A DNA stretch of 41,639 nt from Rickettsiales bacterium (GCA_002402195.1 NVVL01000048.1:1-41639), one strand, 5' to 3'; shown: positions 27,190-36,188, counted from the first letter of the stretch. Notes: generated by a model not told the origin, from the letters alone. A program made the numbers and translations.

Positions 27190-27948
27190 ATGAAAAACAA
27201 CAAAAAAATTGGCAATAGTGCAAATAACAGGAAAGCAAGCTCTTTAAATAAGGGACAATATTATATGTATGGCAAACATGGGGTGCTTGCGGCTTTGAAG
27301 AATGAAAACCGAACAGTGCGCAGCGTGTATTGCTTGGAAAAGCAGGCAAGGGAGCTAAAAAATGAACTCCATGGCACGCATGTTGAAATAGTGCAAAATA
27401 ATTTTATTACTGAAAAAATTGGTAAAGATCAGGCGCATCAAGGGATAATTGCGCTGGTTAGTAGTATTTTTAAAAATAATATTGAAGAACTGACTTTCAC
27501 ACCAGGAAAAGACCGCATCGTTATTCTCGACCAACTATCCGACCCGCAAAATATTGGCGCCATAATAAGGAGCGCAGCGGCGTTTGGGATAAATAAACTC
27601 ATCCTCCCGAGCGATAATGCCCCGGAAGAAAGTGCCTCGATAGCCAAGGCTGCGTGCGGATGTTTGGAACTAATGCAAATCGCTAAAGTGACGAATATTA
27701 AAAATTCCATAGATAAGTTAAAGAAAATGGGGTTTTGGATCGCGGGGCTTGATGGGCAAGGAAAAGAAAATATGAATGATGTGATGGAAATAGAAAAGCT
27801 GGCTATAATTATTGGCTCGGAGGGAAAGGGAATGAGAAGACTCACCTCGGAAACCTGTGACTTTTTAGTCAAAATCCCAATATCAGAGCAAGTGGAGAGT
27901 TTAAATGCCTCGAATGCAGCGAGTATTATTTTCTATCTTTTGAGATAG
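27190..27948 (+). CDS. rlmB: TrmH/SpoU-family rRNA 2'-O-methyltransferase, RlmB type
   Basis: SAM-dependent 2'-O-ribose methyltransferase; RlmB modifies G2251 of 23S rRNA. I choose the ATG at 27190 (252 residues) because AGGAG lies 7 bases upstream; an earlier ATG at 27130 is open but lacks such a site. It has an N-terminal RNA-binding domain starting YYMYGKHGVLAALKNENRTV. The SPOUT knot motifs are DQLSDPQNIGAIIRSAAAFG, IIIGSEGKGMRRLT and VESLNASNAASIIFYLLR. It is divergent from the tRNA/tuf unit. Confidence 0.9.
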   Translation: MKNNKKIGNSANNRKASSLNKGQYYMYGKHGVLAALKNENRTVRSVYCLEKQARELKNELHGTHVEIVQNNFITEKIGKDQAHQGIIALVSSIFKNNIEELTFTPGKDRIVILDQLSDPQNIGAIIRSAAAFGINKLILPSDNAPEESASIAKAACGCLELMQIAKVTNIKNSIDKLKKMGFWIAGLDGQGKENMNDVMEIEKLAIIIGSEGKGMRRLTSETCDFLVKIPISEQVESLNASNAASIIFYLLR

Positions 27949-28060
27949 GACAAGAATCTAAAAACAACTATCGATAAAAAAACCAATCACAATTTATTAA
28001 ATGAAGATCTTTTTGTTTATTTTACTATGATAGCTACTGCATAATGTTATCTTAGATACT

Positions 28061-28092
28061 AGATACAAGTTTTGTTAGATATAAGTTTTGTT
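28061..28092 (+). repeat. 16-base tandem direct repeat upstream of virB8
   Basis: AGATACAAGTTTTGTT (28061-28076) is followed at once by AGATATAAGTTTTGTT (28077-28092), differing at one base, 15 bases before the virB8 ATG. It could be a tandem regulator site in the leader or promoter, or a replication slip. Confidence 0.6.
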
Positions 28093-28107
28093 GATTGGTT
28101 ACGCTGA

Positions 28108-28821
28108 ATGATTGGTAATTTACTGAATAAGTTTAAGAAACAGCCGGAGCTGGGCGCCCTTGATGCGCAAAATAATCAAGCCCCTGCCGGCAATGCAAAG
28201 AACTGGTATGATGAACGCTATGATACTATCATCGTTCAGCGTAATATATTTCTTTTGCTGCTTGTTATTTTGCTTGTGCTATCCATAATTTCGATTGGGG
28301 TTGTTGCATATGTGATCAATACCAAGCGCTTTGACCCTTTTGTGATTCAAATCGATGACTCTACCGGCATTGCAAGAATTGTTAATCCACTTTCCTCCAG
28401 CGTTCTCAGCGGAAATGAAGCGCTTGCTCAATATTTCATCAAGAAATATATCATTGCAAGAGAAACCTATAACCCTGTTGACTTTGACACGCTGGCAAAG
28501 AAAACGGTCAGGTTGCTTTCTGAAAACTCAGTATATTGGGGATATATCGGGTATTTAAGGAATAACGACATAAACCCATCTATCCAGTATGGGCAAAAAA
28601 ATACGACTTATTTACTGGTGAAATCTTGGTCGAAGCTCTCAGGTGAGAAATATATTGTGAGGTTTTCGATTAATGAGACCTCCGGAGCGCGCAAGAGCTT
28701 CAGCAAAATTGCCGTGGTGGATTTTGTCTACACACCGATGGAACTATCAGACGACGACAGAGACGTAAACCCAGTTGGCTTTCAAGTAACAGGATATAGA
28801 GTAGACGATGATAGTAGTTAG
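28108..28821 (+). CDS. virB8: Type IV secretion inner-membrane protein VirB8
   Basis: Bitopic nucleation factor of the VirB channel. The 237 residues have a cytoplasmic N terminus, one membrane segment at about 45-68 (IFLLLLVILLVLSIISIGVV) and a periplasmic NTF2-like domain with FDPFVIQIDDSTG, LAQYFIKKYIIARETYNP and KIAVVDFVYTPMELSDDD. It starts the visible T4SS block and overlaps virB9 by 14 bases. Rickettsiales often hold two VirB8 copies; which one this is cannot be told. Confidence 0.92.
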   Translation: MIGNLLNKFKKQPELGALDAQNNQAPAGNAKNWYDERYDTIIVQRNIFLLLLVILLVLSIISIGVVAYVINTKRFDPFVIQIDDSTGIARIVNPLSSSVLSGNEALAQYFIKKYIIARETYNPVDFDTLAKKTVRLLSENSVYWGYIGYLRNNDINPSIQYGQKNTTYLLVKSWSKLSGEKYIVRFSINETSGARKSFSKIAVVDFVYTPMELSDDDRDVNPVGFQVTGYRVDDDSS

Positions 28822-29221
28822 AATTATTTTAGCATCAATGTTAATCCTCGCCGCATCTTGCGGGCTGGCTTATAGCAATGATGTTCCACTCACAACCGAT
28901 AGCAGGATAAAAACTTACCTCTATAGCCCGAATGAGGTTTATCTTCTAGTGCTTCATTATGGGTTTCAGTCGCATATAGAATTTGGAAAGAATGAGGAAA
29001 TCGAAACCATCACAGTCGGCGACTCTTACGCCTGGAAAATCACACCGCTGAATAATAGGCTGTTCATCAAACCTATGGAACGTAATATTCGTACAAATAT
29101 GACGATCATTACTAATAGGAAAATTTATCAATTTGATATAGTCGCAAAAGAGCTGGAGAGCGGGTCTGAGAAAGATTTAGTCTATGTGGTCAGGTTCCAA
29201 TATCCTAAAAAATCTAGGTAG
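28808..29221 (+). CDS. virB9: Short VirB9-family type IV secretion protein
   Basis: VirB9 forms part of the outer-membrane core ring. The product has a signal peptide (about residues 1-23, IILASMLILAASCGLAYS) and the N-terminal VirB9/CagX domain (DSRIKTYLYSPNEVYLLVLH, through YAWKITPLNNRLFIKP). It ends at 137 residues, while full VirB9 is about 250-290, so the C-terminal domain that binds VirB7 and VirB10 is missing. The gene reads cleanly to its stop and virB10 follows 3 bases later, so this is a genuine short form rather than a frameshift. As I recall, one of the two rickettsial VirB9 copies is similarly short. Confidence 0.85.
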   Translation: MIVVRIILASMLILAASCGLAYSNDVPLTTDSRIKTYLYSPNEVYLLVLHYGFQSHIEFGKNEEIETITVGDSYAWKITPLNNRLFIKPMERNIRTNMTIITNRKIYQFDIVAKELESGSEKDLVYVVRFQYPKKSR

Positions 29222-29224
29222 CTT

Positions 29225-30646
29225 ATGTCAAAAGAAACTAATCCAGCAAGCTCAGCGCCACCCGTGAAAACTTCTCCTAAAGTAGAGCAAGATCTTTCTC
29301 AAGTCGCAATAAACCCTAAACAAAATATACTGATTCTGGTGGGAATTGTTGCGGTATTTATATATTTATCCTTCAATCTGTTTGCAGGTGACGATGGCAA
29401 TGAGCAAAAGCCAGAACCAACCCCCATACCTAAGGAAATAACGCGGCCAGTGCAGCTCCTTGCAAATGATGACGCACCTCCAATCCCGACATTGCCCGAG
29501 CCACCAAAGCTGGAGGAACCAACACCCCCGCCACCACCTCCTCCAGAGCCTGAAGCACTGCTTCCGCTGCCTCTTCCAGAGCTTCCATCCGTGACAACTC
29601 CACAGAATGCACCGCCTTTACCGTTCTTGCAGCCCAAAACTGACGAGAGCGCAAGACGAGCTGATGAGAAACGGAAATCTGGTATTATTCTCATGGGAGG
29701 AGCGCCTCCGGCAAAGACGGAAGATCAGCTGCTCGAGGAATCTAATTTTAAATATCGTGGAAATATGAATCTGGTTTTAGGGCGAGGTAAAATTCTCAGC
29801 GCTATTATCGAAACCGCAGTAAATACGGATTTTGGTGGGGAAATCAGGGCGCTTATCAGTAGAGATGTTTACTCTGAATGGGGGAAGAATATCCTCATCC
29901 CTAAAGGGTCTCGTATTTTCGGCAGCTATGCAACTGGCATCAATGGGGCTTATGGGCGTATCTCGATCACATGGACAAGAGTTGATCTAGCTACCGGATA
30001 TACTCTGAATCTTGCTGGCACCGGGATAGATGCCCTGGGCAGAACGGGTAATCAAGGCCGGGTGGATAATAAATTCAAGGAGCGGCTTTCAAATGCTGTG
30101 CTGAAATCGATATTGGATATATCCCTTGCCAAAGCGCTTGACTCTATTGTGAAACCTCAAATTAATTCTCAAACTGCAGCCGCCCGGAGCGTGGGTGCGA
30201 CTAATTTAACATCAATTGCTAATGCAATATTTACGCAGCCAGGCTTGACGGCAAAGGAGAAAAGAGCAAAAATCTGTCAGGATGTATTGACTGCGATTGC
30301 AAACAAGACTTCTAATAGTTTCTTGAAACTTTCTATGACTTGTAACACGCTAAACACGGATCCTGTCGCATCAGAGCCAAATAAATTGCTTTCACTGATG
30401 GGGATTATAAATCAGCTATCTGATGAACTGATCAAAGATGTGACTGCAGACAGTGAGAAAACTCAGGTTCAGGAGGCTTCGGAGAAATCATTTGAAGCCA
30501 TCTCAGATAGCATTAAGAGCATGGCGGAAGAACAGGATTTCCATCCGACTATCACTATTCCGCAAGGGACGGCTGTTAAAATTTATGTGAATAAGGATTA
30601 TAAATTCCCGAAAAAAGCTGTAATTAAGTCGAGGTTTTTGAAATGA
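29225..30646 (+). CDS. virB10: Type IV secretion channel protein VirB10
   Basis: VirB10 spans inner membrane, periplasm and outer membrane and transmits energy to the channel. The 473 residues show a short cytoplasmic N terminus, one membrane segment (about 34-53, ILILVGIVAVFIYLSFNLFA), a long Pro-rich periplasmic linker (about 63-142, including a run of nine prolines), and the VirB10/TrbI barrel domain (about 176-335 and the end) with GKILSAIIETAVNTDFGGEI, IPKGSRIFGSYATG, and TITIPQGTAVKIYVNKDYKF near the C terminus. It overlaps virB11 by 4 bases. Confidence 0.95.
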   Translation: MSKETNPASSAPPVKTSPKVEQDLSQVAINPKQNILILVGIVAVFIYLSFNLFAGDDGNEQKPEPTPIPKEITRPVQLLANDDAPPIPTLPEPPKLEEPTPPPPPPPEPEALLPLPLPELPSVTTPQNAPPLPFLQPKTDESARRADEKRKSGIILMGGAPPAKTEDQLLEESNFKYRGNMNLVLGRGKILSAIIETAVNTDFGGEIRALISRDVYSEWGKNILIPKGSRIFGSYATGINGAYGRISITWTRVDLATGYTLNLAGTGIDALGRTGNQGRVDNKFKERLSNAVLKSILDISLAKALDSIVKPQINSQTAAARSVGATNLTSIANAIFTQPGLTAKEKRAKICQDVLTAIANKTSNSFLKLSMTCNTLNTDPVASEPNKLLSLMGIINQLSDELIKDVTADSEKTQVQEASEKSFEAISDSIKSMAEEQDFHPTITIPQGTAVKIYVNKDYKFPKKAVIKSRFLK

Positions 30647-31641
30647 ACTATGCAGCTCTAGAAACATATCTTCTTCCGTTTAAAAACATCTTCGCAGAAG
30701 AAGGGGTAAACGAGCTGATGATCAATAAACCCGGGGAAGTTTGGGTAGAGAAAGCGGGAGATCAGCGGCTGGAGCTCATACCAGAAATCGACATAGATCA
30801 CATGCTCGGCCTTGGGCGCCTGGTTGCGCAATCGACAGCTCAAACTATTTCTGAGGAGACTCCTCTTTTATCTGCAACATTGCCAAATGGATATCGTATA
30901 CAAATAGTATTCCCACCAGCTGTGGAGCCAAGCCTTGTTGCGTTTGCGATAAGAAAAGGCAGCACAGTACATTTTTCTTTGGATAAATATGCAGAAATGG
31001 GAGCGTTTGATAATACATCAACAAAAGAAATGACAGACGAGAATAATGCGATATTGTCAAATCATCTCAAAACTGGGCATTTTAAAGAATTCATCAGACA
31101 TGCGGTTCTTTGCAAAAAAAACCTGATCATTAGCGGCGGAACATCCACCGGTAAAACGACTTTTACTAATGCAGCGCTTGGTGAGATTCCCTCTCATGAG
31201 CGTCTGATCACCGTTGAGGATGCAAGGGAAGTCATGCTACCGAACCATCCAAATAAAGTGCATTTACTAGGGTCGAAAGGGGGGCAAGGACGAGCGAAAG
31301 TTACAACGCAAGATCTTATCGAAGCCTGCCTGCGTCTTCGTCCGGATAGAATTATCGTTGGTGAGCTGCGCGGCGCGGAGGCTTTTAGCTTTTTAAGAGC
31401 GATTAATACGGGGCATCCGGGCTCCATTTCAACTCTGCATGCGGACACGCCAGCCATGGCGCTTGAGCAATTAAAATTAATGGTTATGCAGGCAGGGCTC
31501 GGGCTTCCACCAGAGGAGGTAAAAAAATATATCATGGCTGTGGTGGATATCGTGGTACAATTAAAACGCGGCGCCGGCGGCAAGAGATATGTTTCCGAGA
31601 TCTTTTTCAAAGGAATGGAAGGAGGAAGTGATGGAATTTAG
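30643..31641 (+). CDS. virB11: Type IV secretion ATPase VirB11
   Basis: Hexameric traffic ATPase at the inner face of the membrane. The 332 residues have an N-terminal domain with FAEEGVNELMINKPGEVWVE, Walker A SGGTSTGKTTF (about 164-174), the Asp box ITVEDAREV, Walker B RLRPDRIIVGELRG (about 221-234), and the His box TGHPGSISTLHAD. The length is standard. It starts in the virB10 stop (ATGA overlap). Confidence 0.97.
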   Translation: MNYAALETYLLPFKNIFAEEGVNELMINKPGEVWVEKAGDQRLELIPEIDIDHMLGLGRLVAQSTAQTISEETPLLSATLPNGYRIQIVFPPAVEPSLVAFAIRKGSTVHFSLDKYAEMGAFDNTSTKEMTDENNAILSNHLKTGHFKEFIRHAVLCKKNLIISGGTSTGKTTFTNAALGEIPSHERLITVEDAREVMLPNHPNKVHLLGSKGGQGRAKVTTQDLIEACLRLRPDRIIVGELRGAEAFSFLRAINTGHPGSISTLHADTPAMALEQLKLMVMQAGLGLPPEEVKKYIMAVVDIVVQLKRGAGGKRYVSEIFFKGMEGGSDGI

Positions 31642-33391
31642 CAAATTGCTTCGGATGGCACGGACATTAGTTGGTCATGTGTTAATCCACCCTTTTGTAT
31701 TATTTTGCACATTCTGGGTGAGCGGAGCAATTATTGCCATGTTTACTAATGAATATGAGTTGCTGTCCTCTGAGATATTTGGAGGAATAATAGTTCTATA
31801 TAAATGGGGAATTTGGCTAGAGAATTCTTGGGGGCAGTTAAGCTTCACCTCATATGATTATATTAAAATCAAACTTGCCGCAGCCATTACAGTGCCATCT
31901 TTTTTAGTTTTAGTATATTACATCAAAAATTTTACCAGGATAAGAAATCTTGAATTTTTCCTGCCAAAAGAGGCTGTATATGGCTCTGCTGCCTGGGCAT
32001 CTCCCACTGAAATTGAGAGAGCCTCTCTGCGCGCCAAGCATGGAATGATGCTCGGGAAAGATGCAGAAGGATACTTCGTTGCCGATGGTTTTCAGCATGC
32101 TCTTTTATTCGCTCCAACTGGCTCTGGCAAGGGTGTGGGCTTTGTTATTCCTAATTTATTATTCTGGGATCATTCAGTTATAGTTCATGATATCAAGCTT
32201 GAGAACCATCAGATAACAAGCGGCTGGCGAAAGAAAAAAGGGCAGGAAGTATTCGTATGGGAGCCATCCAATCCGGACGGCATCACCCATTGCTATAATC
32301 CAATCGACTGGGTCAGCAGCAAGCCGGGGCAGATGGTGGATGATGTGCAGAAAATTTCTAATCTGATTATGCCTGAGAAAGATTTTTGGAATAATGAGGC
32401 AAGGAGTCTGTTCCTTGGGGTGGTATTATATTTGCTTGCAGATGACACCAAAGTAAAATCGTTTGGCGAGGTGGTTCGGACGATGCGAAGCGATGATGTG
32501 GTGTATAATTTGGCCGTTGTGCTAGACACTCTGGGGGATGCTATCCACCCTGTGGCTTATATGAATATTGCGGCATTCTTGCAAAAAGCAGATAAAGAGC
32601 GCTCTGGTGTGGTCTCGACTATGAACTCTTCCTTAGAACTCTGGGCGAATCCATTAATCGATACGGCAACTGCTTCTTCTGATTTTAGTATTATGGATAT
32701 AAAGAAAAAGCGTACCACGATTTATGTGGGGCTCACTCCAGACAATATTCATCGCTTGCAGAAACTAATGCAAGTATTCTATCAACAGGCTACTGAGTTT
32801 TTAAGCCGGAAAATGCCTGATGTAAAGGAAGAGCCTTATGGCGTGATGTTTTTAATGGATGAATTTCCAACTTTAGGAAAAATGGAGCAGTTCAAGGCTG
32901 GGATAGCCTTTTTCCGGGGGTACCGGGTGCGTTTATTCTTGATTATTCAGGATACTCAGCAATTAAAAGGGATTTACGAAGATGCAGGGATGAATTCATT
33001 CCTTTCAAACTCGACATATAGAATCACTTTCGCTGCTAATAACTATGAAACAGCCAATTTGATTTCACAATTATGCGGAAATAAGACTGTTGAGCAAACA
33101 TCCCATAACAAACCATTATTCTTTGATTTGAATATCTCAACAAGAACTCAGAACGTCTCAAAAGTGCAAAGAGCACTGCTGCTTCCTCAGGAAGTAATAC
33201 AGCTTCCGCGCGATGATCAGATTGTTTTGATCGAATCTTTTCCACCGATCAGATCGAAGAAAATTAAGTATTATGAGGATAAGTTCTTTACAAAAAGAGT
33301 TTTACCCCCTACATTTGTACCAACTCAGGAAGCTTTTGTGATAAATAATGGCACGAATGAGGAAGAAAAAAACAAAAAAGAAACAGAATAA
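31631..33391 (+). CDS. virD4: Type IV secretion coupling ATPase VirD4
   Basis: Coupling protein that recruits substrates to the channel. I choose the ATG at 31631 because a strong GGAGGAAG Shine-Dalgarno precedes it; this gives 586 residues and a slight overlap with virB11. Two or three membrane segments occupy the first ~105 residues. Then come KEAVYGSAAWASPTEI, Walker A FAPTGSGKGVGF (about 160-171), Walker B VMFLMDEFPTLG, the TraG-type FLIIQDTQQLKGIY motif, and LLLPQEVIQLPRDDQIVLIE. The C-terminal tail is short and charged (TNEEEKNKKETE). Confidence 0.96.
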   Translation: MEFSKLLRMARTLVGHVLIHPFVLFCTFWVSGAIIAMFTNEYELLSSEIFGGIIVLYKWGIWLENSWGQLSFTSYDYIKIKLAAAITVPSFLVLVYYIKNFTRIRNLEFFLPKEAVYGSAAWASPTEIERASLRAKHGMMLGKDAEGYFVADGFQHALLFAPTGSGKGVGFVIPNLLFWDHSVIVHDIKLENHQITSGWRKKKGQEVFVWEPSNPDGITHCYNPIDWVSSKPGQMVDDVQKISNLIMPEKDFWNNEARSLFLGVVLYLLADDTKVKSFGEVVRTMRSDDVVYNLAVVLDTLGDAIHPVAYMNIAAFLQKADKERSGVVSTMNSSLELWANPLIDTATASSDFSIMDIKKKRTTIYVGLTPDNIHRLQKLMQVFYQQATEFLSRKMPDVKEEPYGVMFLMDEFPTLGKMEQFKAGIAFFRGYRVRLFLIIQDTQQLKGIYEDAGMNSFLSNSTYRITFAANNYETANLISQLCGNKTVEQTSHNKPLFFDLNISTRTQNVSKVQRALLLPQEVIQLPRDDQIVLIESFPPIRSKKIKYYEDKFFTKRVLPPTFVPTQEAFVINNGTNEEEKNKKETE

Positions 33392-33459
33392 GAAGCTAGA
33401 AAATAGACAGAGAGAAAACTCTCAGATTATAAGAAACATAGCTCCTTATCAAAATAAAA

Positions 33460-34863
33460 ATGAAGAAGAAAAAAATGCGCTCTGCGACAATTGATATTGG
33501 CTATAATGCAATAAGAGCCACGGTGTATGAAGACAATACCCTGGGCGCTCCGGAGATATTCAGTAGTAAGTTCAAAAGCGATCTTATAGGACTCCTTGCG
33601 AATCAATCTATTGATATGAAACATCAAACATATCTCTCTATTCAATATTTACTTCACGTATTCAAGAGACTGAACGTCACTGATATTAAATGCGTGGCAA
33701 CTGCTGTGCTCAGAGATCACGAAAAGGCCGAACAATTCATACAGCATATAAGGGATAAATATAATTTTGATATTGAAGTTATATCTGGCGAGAAAGAAGC
33801 GAATCTTACTGCTTTTGGGCTTGTTAAAGGCATCCGAAACTGCAAAGGCATCGCAGCCGACCTTGGCGGAGGGAGCTTAGAGCTTGCTGAAGTTGGTGAT
33901 GGCAAAATAAGCAAACTTTGCTCTTTGGCGCTTGGAACGAAAATACTCAGCATGCGTAATTTGGCAGATGAGAATGAGATCATTGATATTATCAAAGAAC
34001 AATATAGTAGCAGCGAGCAGGAGAGCCTCTATTTGATCGGCGGGTCATTGCGTTTTATTGGCAAATCCTATATGAATTCTGCGTTTCATTATGTTAAAAA
34101 CCTACATAATTTCGAAATAGAGGCAGGTAGTTTTTTTGAATATCTAAATGCCGTGCAAACATCTGATGGTGAAATTAGCAAGTTGAGTTCAAGGAGAATC
34201 AACAATAATGCTGTCCTTATTTTAAAAGCTTTGATTCATCTTTTTAATCCTAAGAAAATCATTGTCTCAACTTATGGCCTGAAGGAAGGTGTCCGGATTG
34301 ACTCAATGGACGAGGAAGAAAAACAGAAGGATCTCATCTTAGAAAAAGTGAAATATCTATGCACTTATGATACTGATGCAACGGATTTTGACAGCTATTA
34401 TAAAATCATTTCTCCTCTGTTTTCTGCTGGTGTGGATCTGAACGAGATACTTAAATTGGCCATAATGTTGCTGAGTATGGAGAGTCAGTTTGACAGCACC
34501 CTCCCCCCAACTGCTCTTTCTGACTCTATATTATCTTCAGAGATTCCGTTTGCCTATAAGATGCGGGTTATGCTTGCTATGATTATCGCTTATTCAACGA
34601 ATCACAAACCTAGCGTTAACTTGATCAAATTTTCAAAAAAAACACTCACGCAGGAAGAGCATAATAATGCCCAGATTATAGGCTATTTTCTATATATCAC
34701 CAAAGAGATTGATGGCCCAATATTCATGACTCCTTCGTTTGATATTAAATCATGTAATTATTTTCTAGAAATAGATACCCACGAAATTTTACCACGAGCT
34801 ATTTTTGAAAAAGTCTGCATGAAACTTAAATCTATTGCATTTGCACGCAGAACCGGCTACTAA
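33460..34863 (+). CDS. Ppx/GppA-family phosphatase
   Basis: Exopolyphosphatase or pppGpp phosphatase-like protein of the sugar kinase/Hsp70 fold. The 467 residues hold the phosphate-1 loop region ATIDIGYNAIRATVYE (family IDiGSNSiRl), ATAVLRDHEKAEQFI, ISGEKEANLTAFGLV and the second loop GIAADLGGGSLELAEV (about 130-145). The Tyr in DIGYNA replaces the usual Ser. The C-terminal ~150 residues are poorly conserved and resemble the helical domain of Ppx. It lies 68 bases after virD4 on the same strand and could share its transcript. Polyphosphate versus pppGpp cannot be told apart. Confidence 0.85.
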   Translation: MKKKKMRSATIDIGYNAIRATVYEDNTLGAPEIFSSKFKSDLIGLLANQSIDMKHQTYLSIQYLLHVFKRLNVTDIKCVATAVLRDHEKAEQFIQHIRDKYNFDIEVISGEKEANLTAFGLVKGIRNCKGIAADLGGGSLELAEVGDGKISKLCSLALGTKILSMRNLADENEIIDIIKEQYSSSEQESLYLIGGSLRFIGKSYMNSAFHYVKNLHNFEIEAGSFFEYLNAVQTSDGEISKLSSRRINNNAVLILKALIHLFNPKKIIVSTYGLKEGVRIDSMDEEEKQKDLILEKVKYLCTYDTDATDFDSYYKIISPLFSAGVDLNEILKLAIMLLSMESQFDSTLPPTALSDSILSSEIPFAYKMRVMLAMIIAYSTNHKPSVNLIKFSKKTLTQEEHNNAQIIGYFLYITKEIDGPIFMTPSFDIKSCNYFLEIDTHEILPRAIFEKVCMKLKSIAFARRTGY

Positions 34864-34962
34864 TTATAGGTAGAATTTATAGGCAGAGTTTTATGTACTC
34901 GTGCAAACTAAGGACTTATAACGATAAGCTTATAGCAAAAATTTAACTTATAACGAAATCTT
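34864..34962 (+). promoter_or_regulatory. Repeat-dense leader of the cytochrome b561 gene
   Basis: This 99-base gap holds two pairs of direct repeats: TTATAGGTAGA/TTATAGGCAGA at 34864-34874 and 34877-34887 (13-base period), and a perfect ACTTATAACGA at 34914-34924 and 34946-34956 (32 bases apart, close to three helical turns). A 10-base palindrome ATAAGCTTAT lies between at 34924-34933. Such spacing suggests regulator sites, but no known motif is recognised. Confidence 0.4.
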
Positions 34963-35493
34963 ATGTTAAAAAACACAGAAAACTCATATGGCTCTATCAC
35001 AAAAATTTTCCACTGGGTAGTTGCTCTTGCGATAATCAGCCTCATTGCAGTTGGCTTTACCATGCATTATATGGAGCCCTCCCCTGAGAAATTTGAATTA
35101 TACGGAATGCACAAAGCATCTGGGGTGTTAGTGTTCATGTTGGTTGCTTTAAGAATCAGCTGGAGGTTTATAAATCAGACTGTCTTGCCAGCAAAAGATC
35201 TGCCCAACATGTTGAAGCTAGGGGCAAAGGCTGGTCATTTCATGTTATATATATTCATGCTAGTAATGCCGATTAGCGGTATTACTATGTCGATCTTTGC
35301 GGGGTATGACATACCGGTATTTGGTCTATTCACTATTCCGGCGATGGAGAAAAACCTGCAAATAGCGGGCATAGCTCACACACTTCACGAAATAGCCGCA
35401 TGGGGTTTTGCCATAATGATTGTGCTGCACATATTAGCTGCCCTATATCACCATTTCATCCGGCGCGACGATACTTTAAAGAAAATGGTTTAA
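34963..35493 (+). CDS. Cytochrome b561 (CybB-type diheme membrane protein)
   Basis: Di-heme inner-membrane electron carrier that oxidises or reduces quinone. The 176 residues form four membrane segments. Candidate heme ligands are His17 (IFHWVVAL), the His in YGMHKASGVLVFM, the His in AGHFMLYIFMLVMPISG, and the His of MIVLHILAALYHH. The length and the tail HHFIRRDDTLKKMV are typical of the prokaryotic family. It is a single gene with a repeat-dense leader; the next gene is on the same strand 46 bases later. Confidence 0.9.
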   Translation: MLKNTENSYGSITKIFHWVVALAIISLIAVGFTMHYMEPSPEKFELYGMHKASGVLVFMLVALRISWRFINQTVLPAKDLPNMLKLGAKAGHFMLYIFMLVMPISGITMSIFAGYDIPVFGLFTIPAMEKNLQIAGIAHTLHEIAAWGFAIMIVLHILAALYHHFIRRDDTLKKMV

Positions 35494-35539
35494 TTGTCGC
35501 TATTCTAAAAATCTGTATAATAATAGATAAGAAGGTGAT

Positions 35540-36154
35540 ATGAATTTTACCATTAACGACATACCAGAATCTATTGCGGCCTCCATGCGCAGCAAAGCTG
35601 TGTGGACCCCGGAATGTCCTGTGCCTATTGAGCATCTTAAACTAATAGAAATCAGCCATTATGATTTTGCAGGAGACATCAAAGAAGGACAGATGATTGT
35701 ACTAGATAAGATCTCTGAATCCGTTATAAAGATTTTTACAGAGCTATTTGCACGCAGCTTGCAGGTTCACAGCATAAAACTCATGGACGAGTTTAACGGG
35801 GATGATAATTTATCTATGGCGGCAAATAACAGCTCCTCTTTTAATTTTCGCAAAATAGAGGGAAGCACGCTGCTTTCTATGCATTCATACGGGCTGGCTA
35901 TTGACATAAACCCCGTGCAGAATCCATTTATTATGATCGATGAGGATACTCATAATGTCCGGGTTTTGCCTAAAAAAAGCAGTATGTTTTTAAACAGATC
36001 TAACCAGCGCGCCGGGATGGCCGAGCCTATTATTGAAATATTCAAAAAACACGGGCTGAGTGTGTGGGGCGGAAACTGGAATAATCCGATAGATTATCAC
36101 CATTTTCAAGTTCCAAGAGAAGATGTCGCCGAGCTTATGATAGGGATTAGTTAA
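35540..36154 (+). CDS. M15-family D-Ala-D-Ala carboxypeptidase-like peptidase
   Basis: Zinc metallopeptidase domain of the VanY/endolysin-like M15 group that trims peptidoglycan peptides. In 204 residues the metal site is visible as SMHSYGLAIDINP (His115, Asp122) and DYHHFQ (Asp185, His187/188), with the GGNW motif before it. A good Shine-Dalgarno (AAGGTGAT) precedes the ATG. No signal peptide or membrane anchor is seen, so it would need another way to reach the periplasm, or acts elsewhere. Phage lysins of this family also lack signals, but no phage gene is adjacent. Confidence 0.82.
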   Translation: MNFTINDIPESIAASMRSKAVWTPECPVPIEHLKLIEISHYDFAGDIKEGQMIVLDKISESVIKIFTELFARSLQVHSIKLMDEFNGDDNLSMAANNSSSFNFRKIEGSTLLSMHSYGLAIDINPVQNPFIMIDEDTHNVRVLPKKSSMFLNRSNQRAGMAEPIIEIFKKHGLSVWGGNWNNPIDYHHFQVPREDVAELMIGIS

Positions 36155-36170
36155 GAAGCTATGAAGATAG

Positions 36171-36188
36171 GCGGGCAAAACTACCCGC
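36171..36188. terminator. Hairpin between convergent genes (possible bidirectional terminator)
   Basis: GCGGG (36171-36175) and CCCGC (36184-36188) form a 5-base-pair GC stem with an 8-base loop in the 45-base space between the convergent peptidase and brnQ genes. No T-run follows on either strand, so its strength is doubtful. Confidence 0.35.

Noticed and set aside
29299..29694. A 131-codon minus-strand frame rich in Gly/Ser.
   Set aside because: It is the antisense image of the proline-rich linker of virB10, not a gene.
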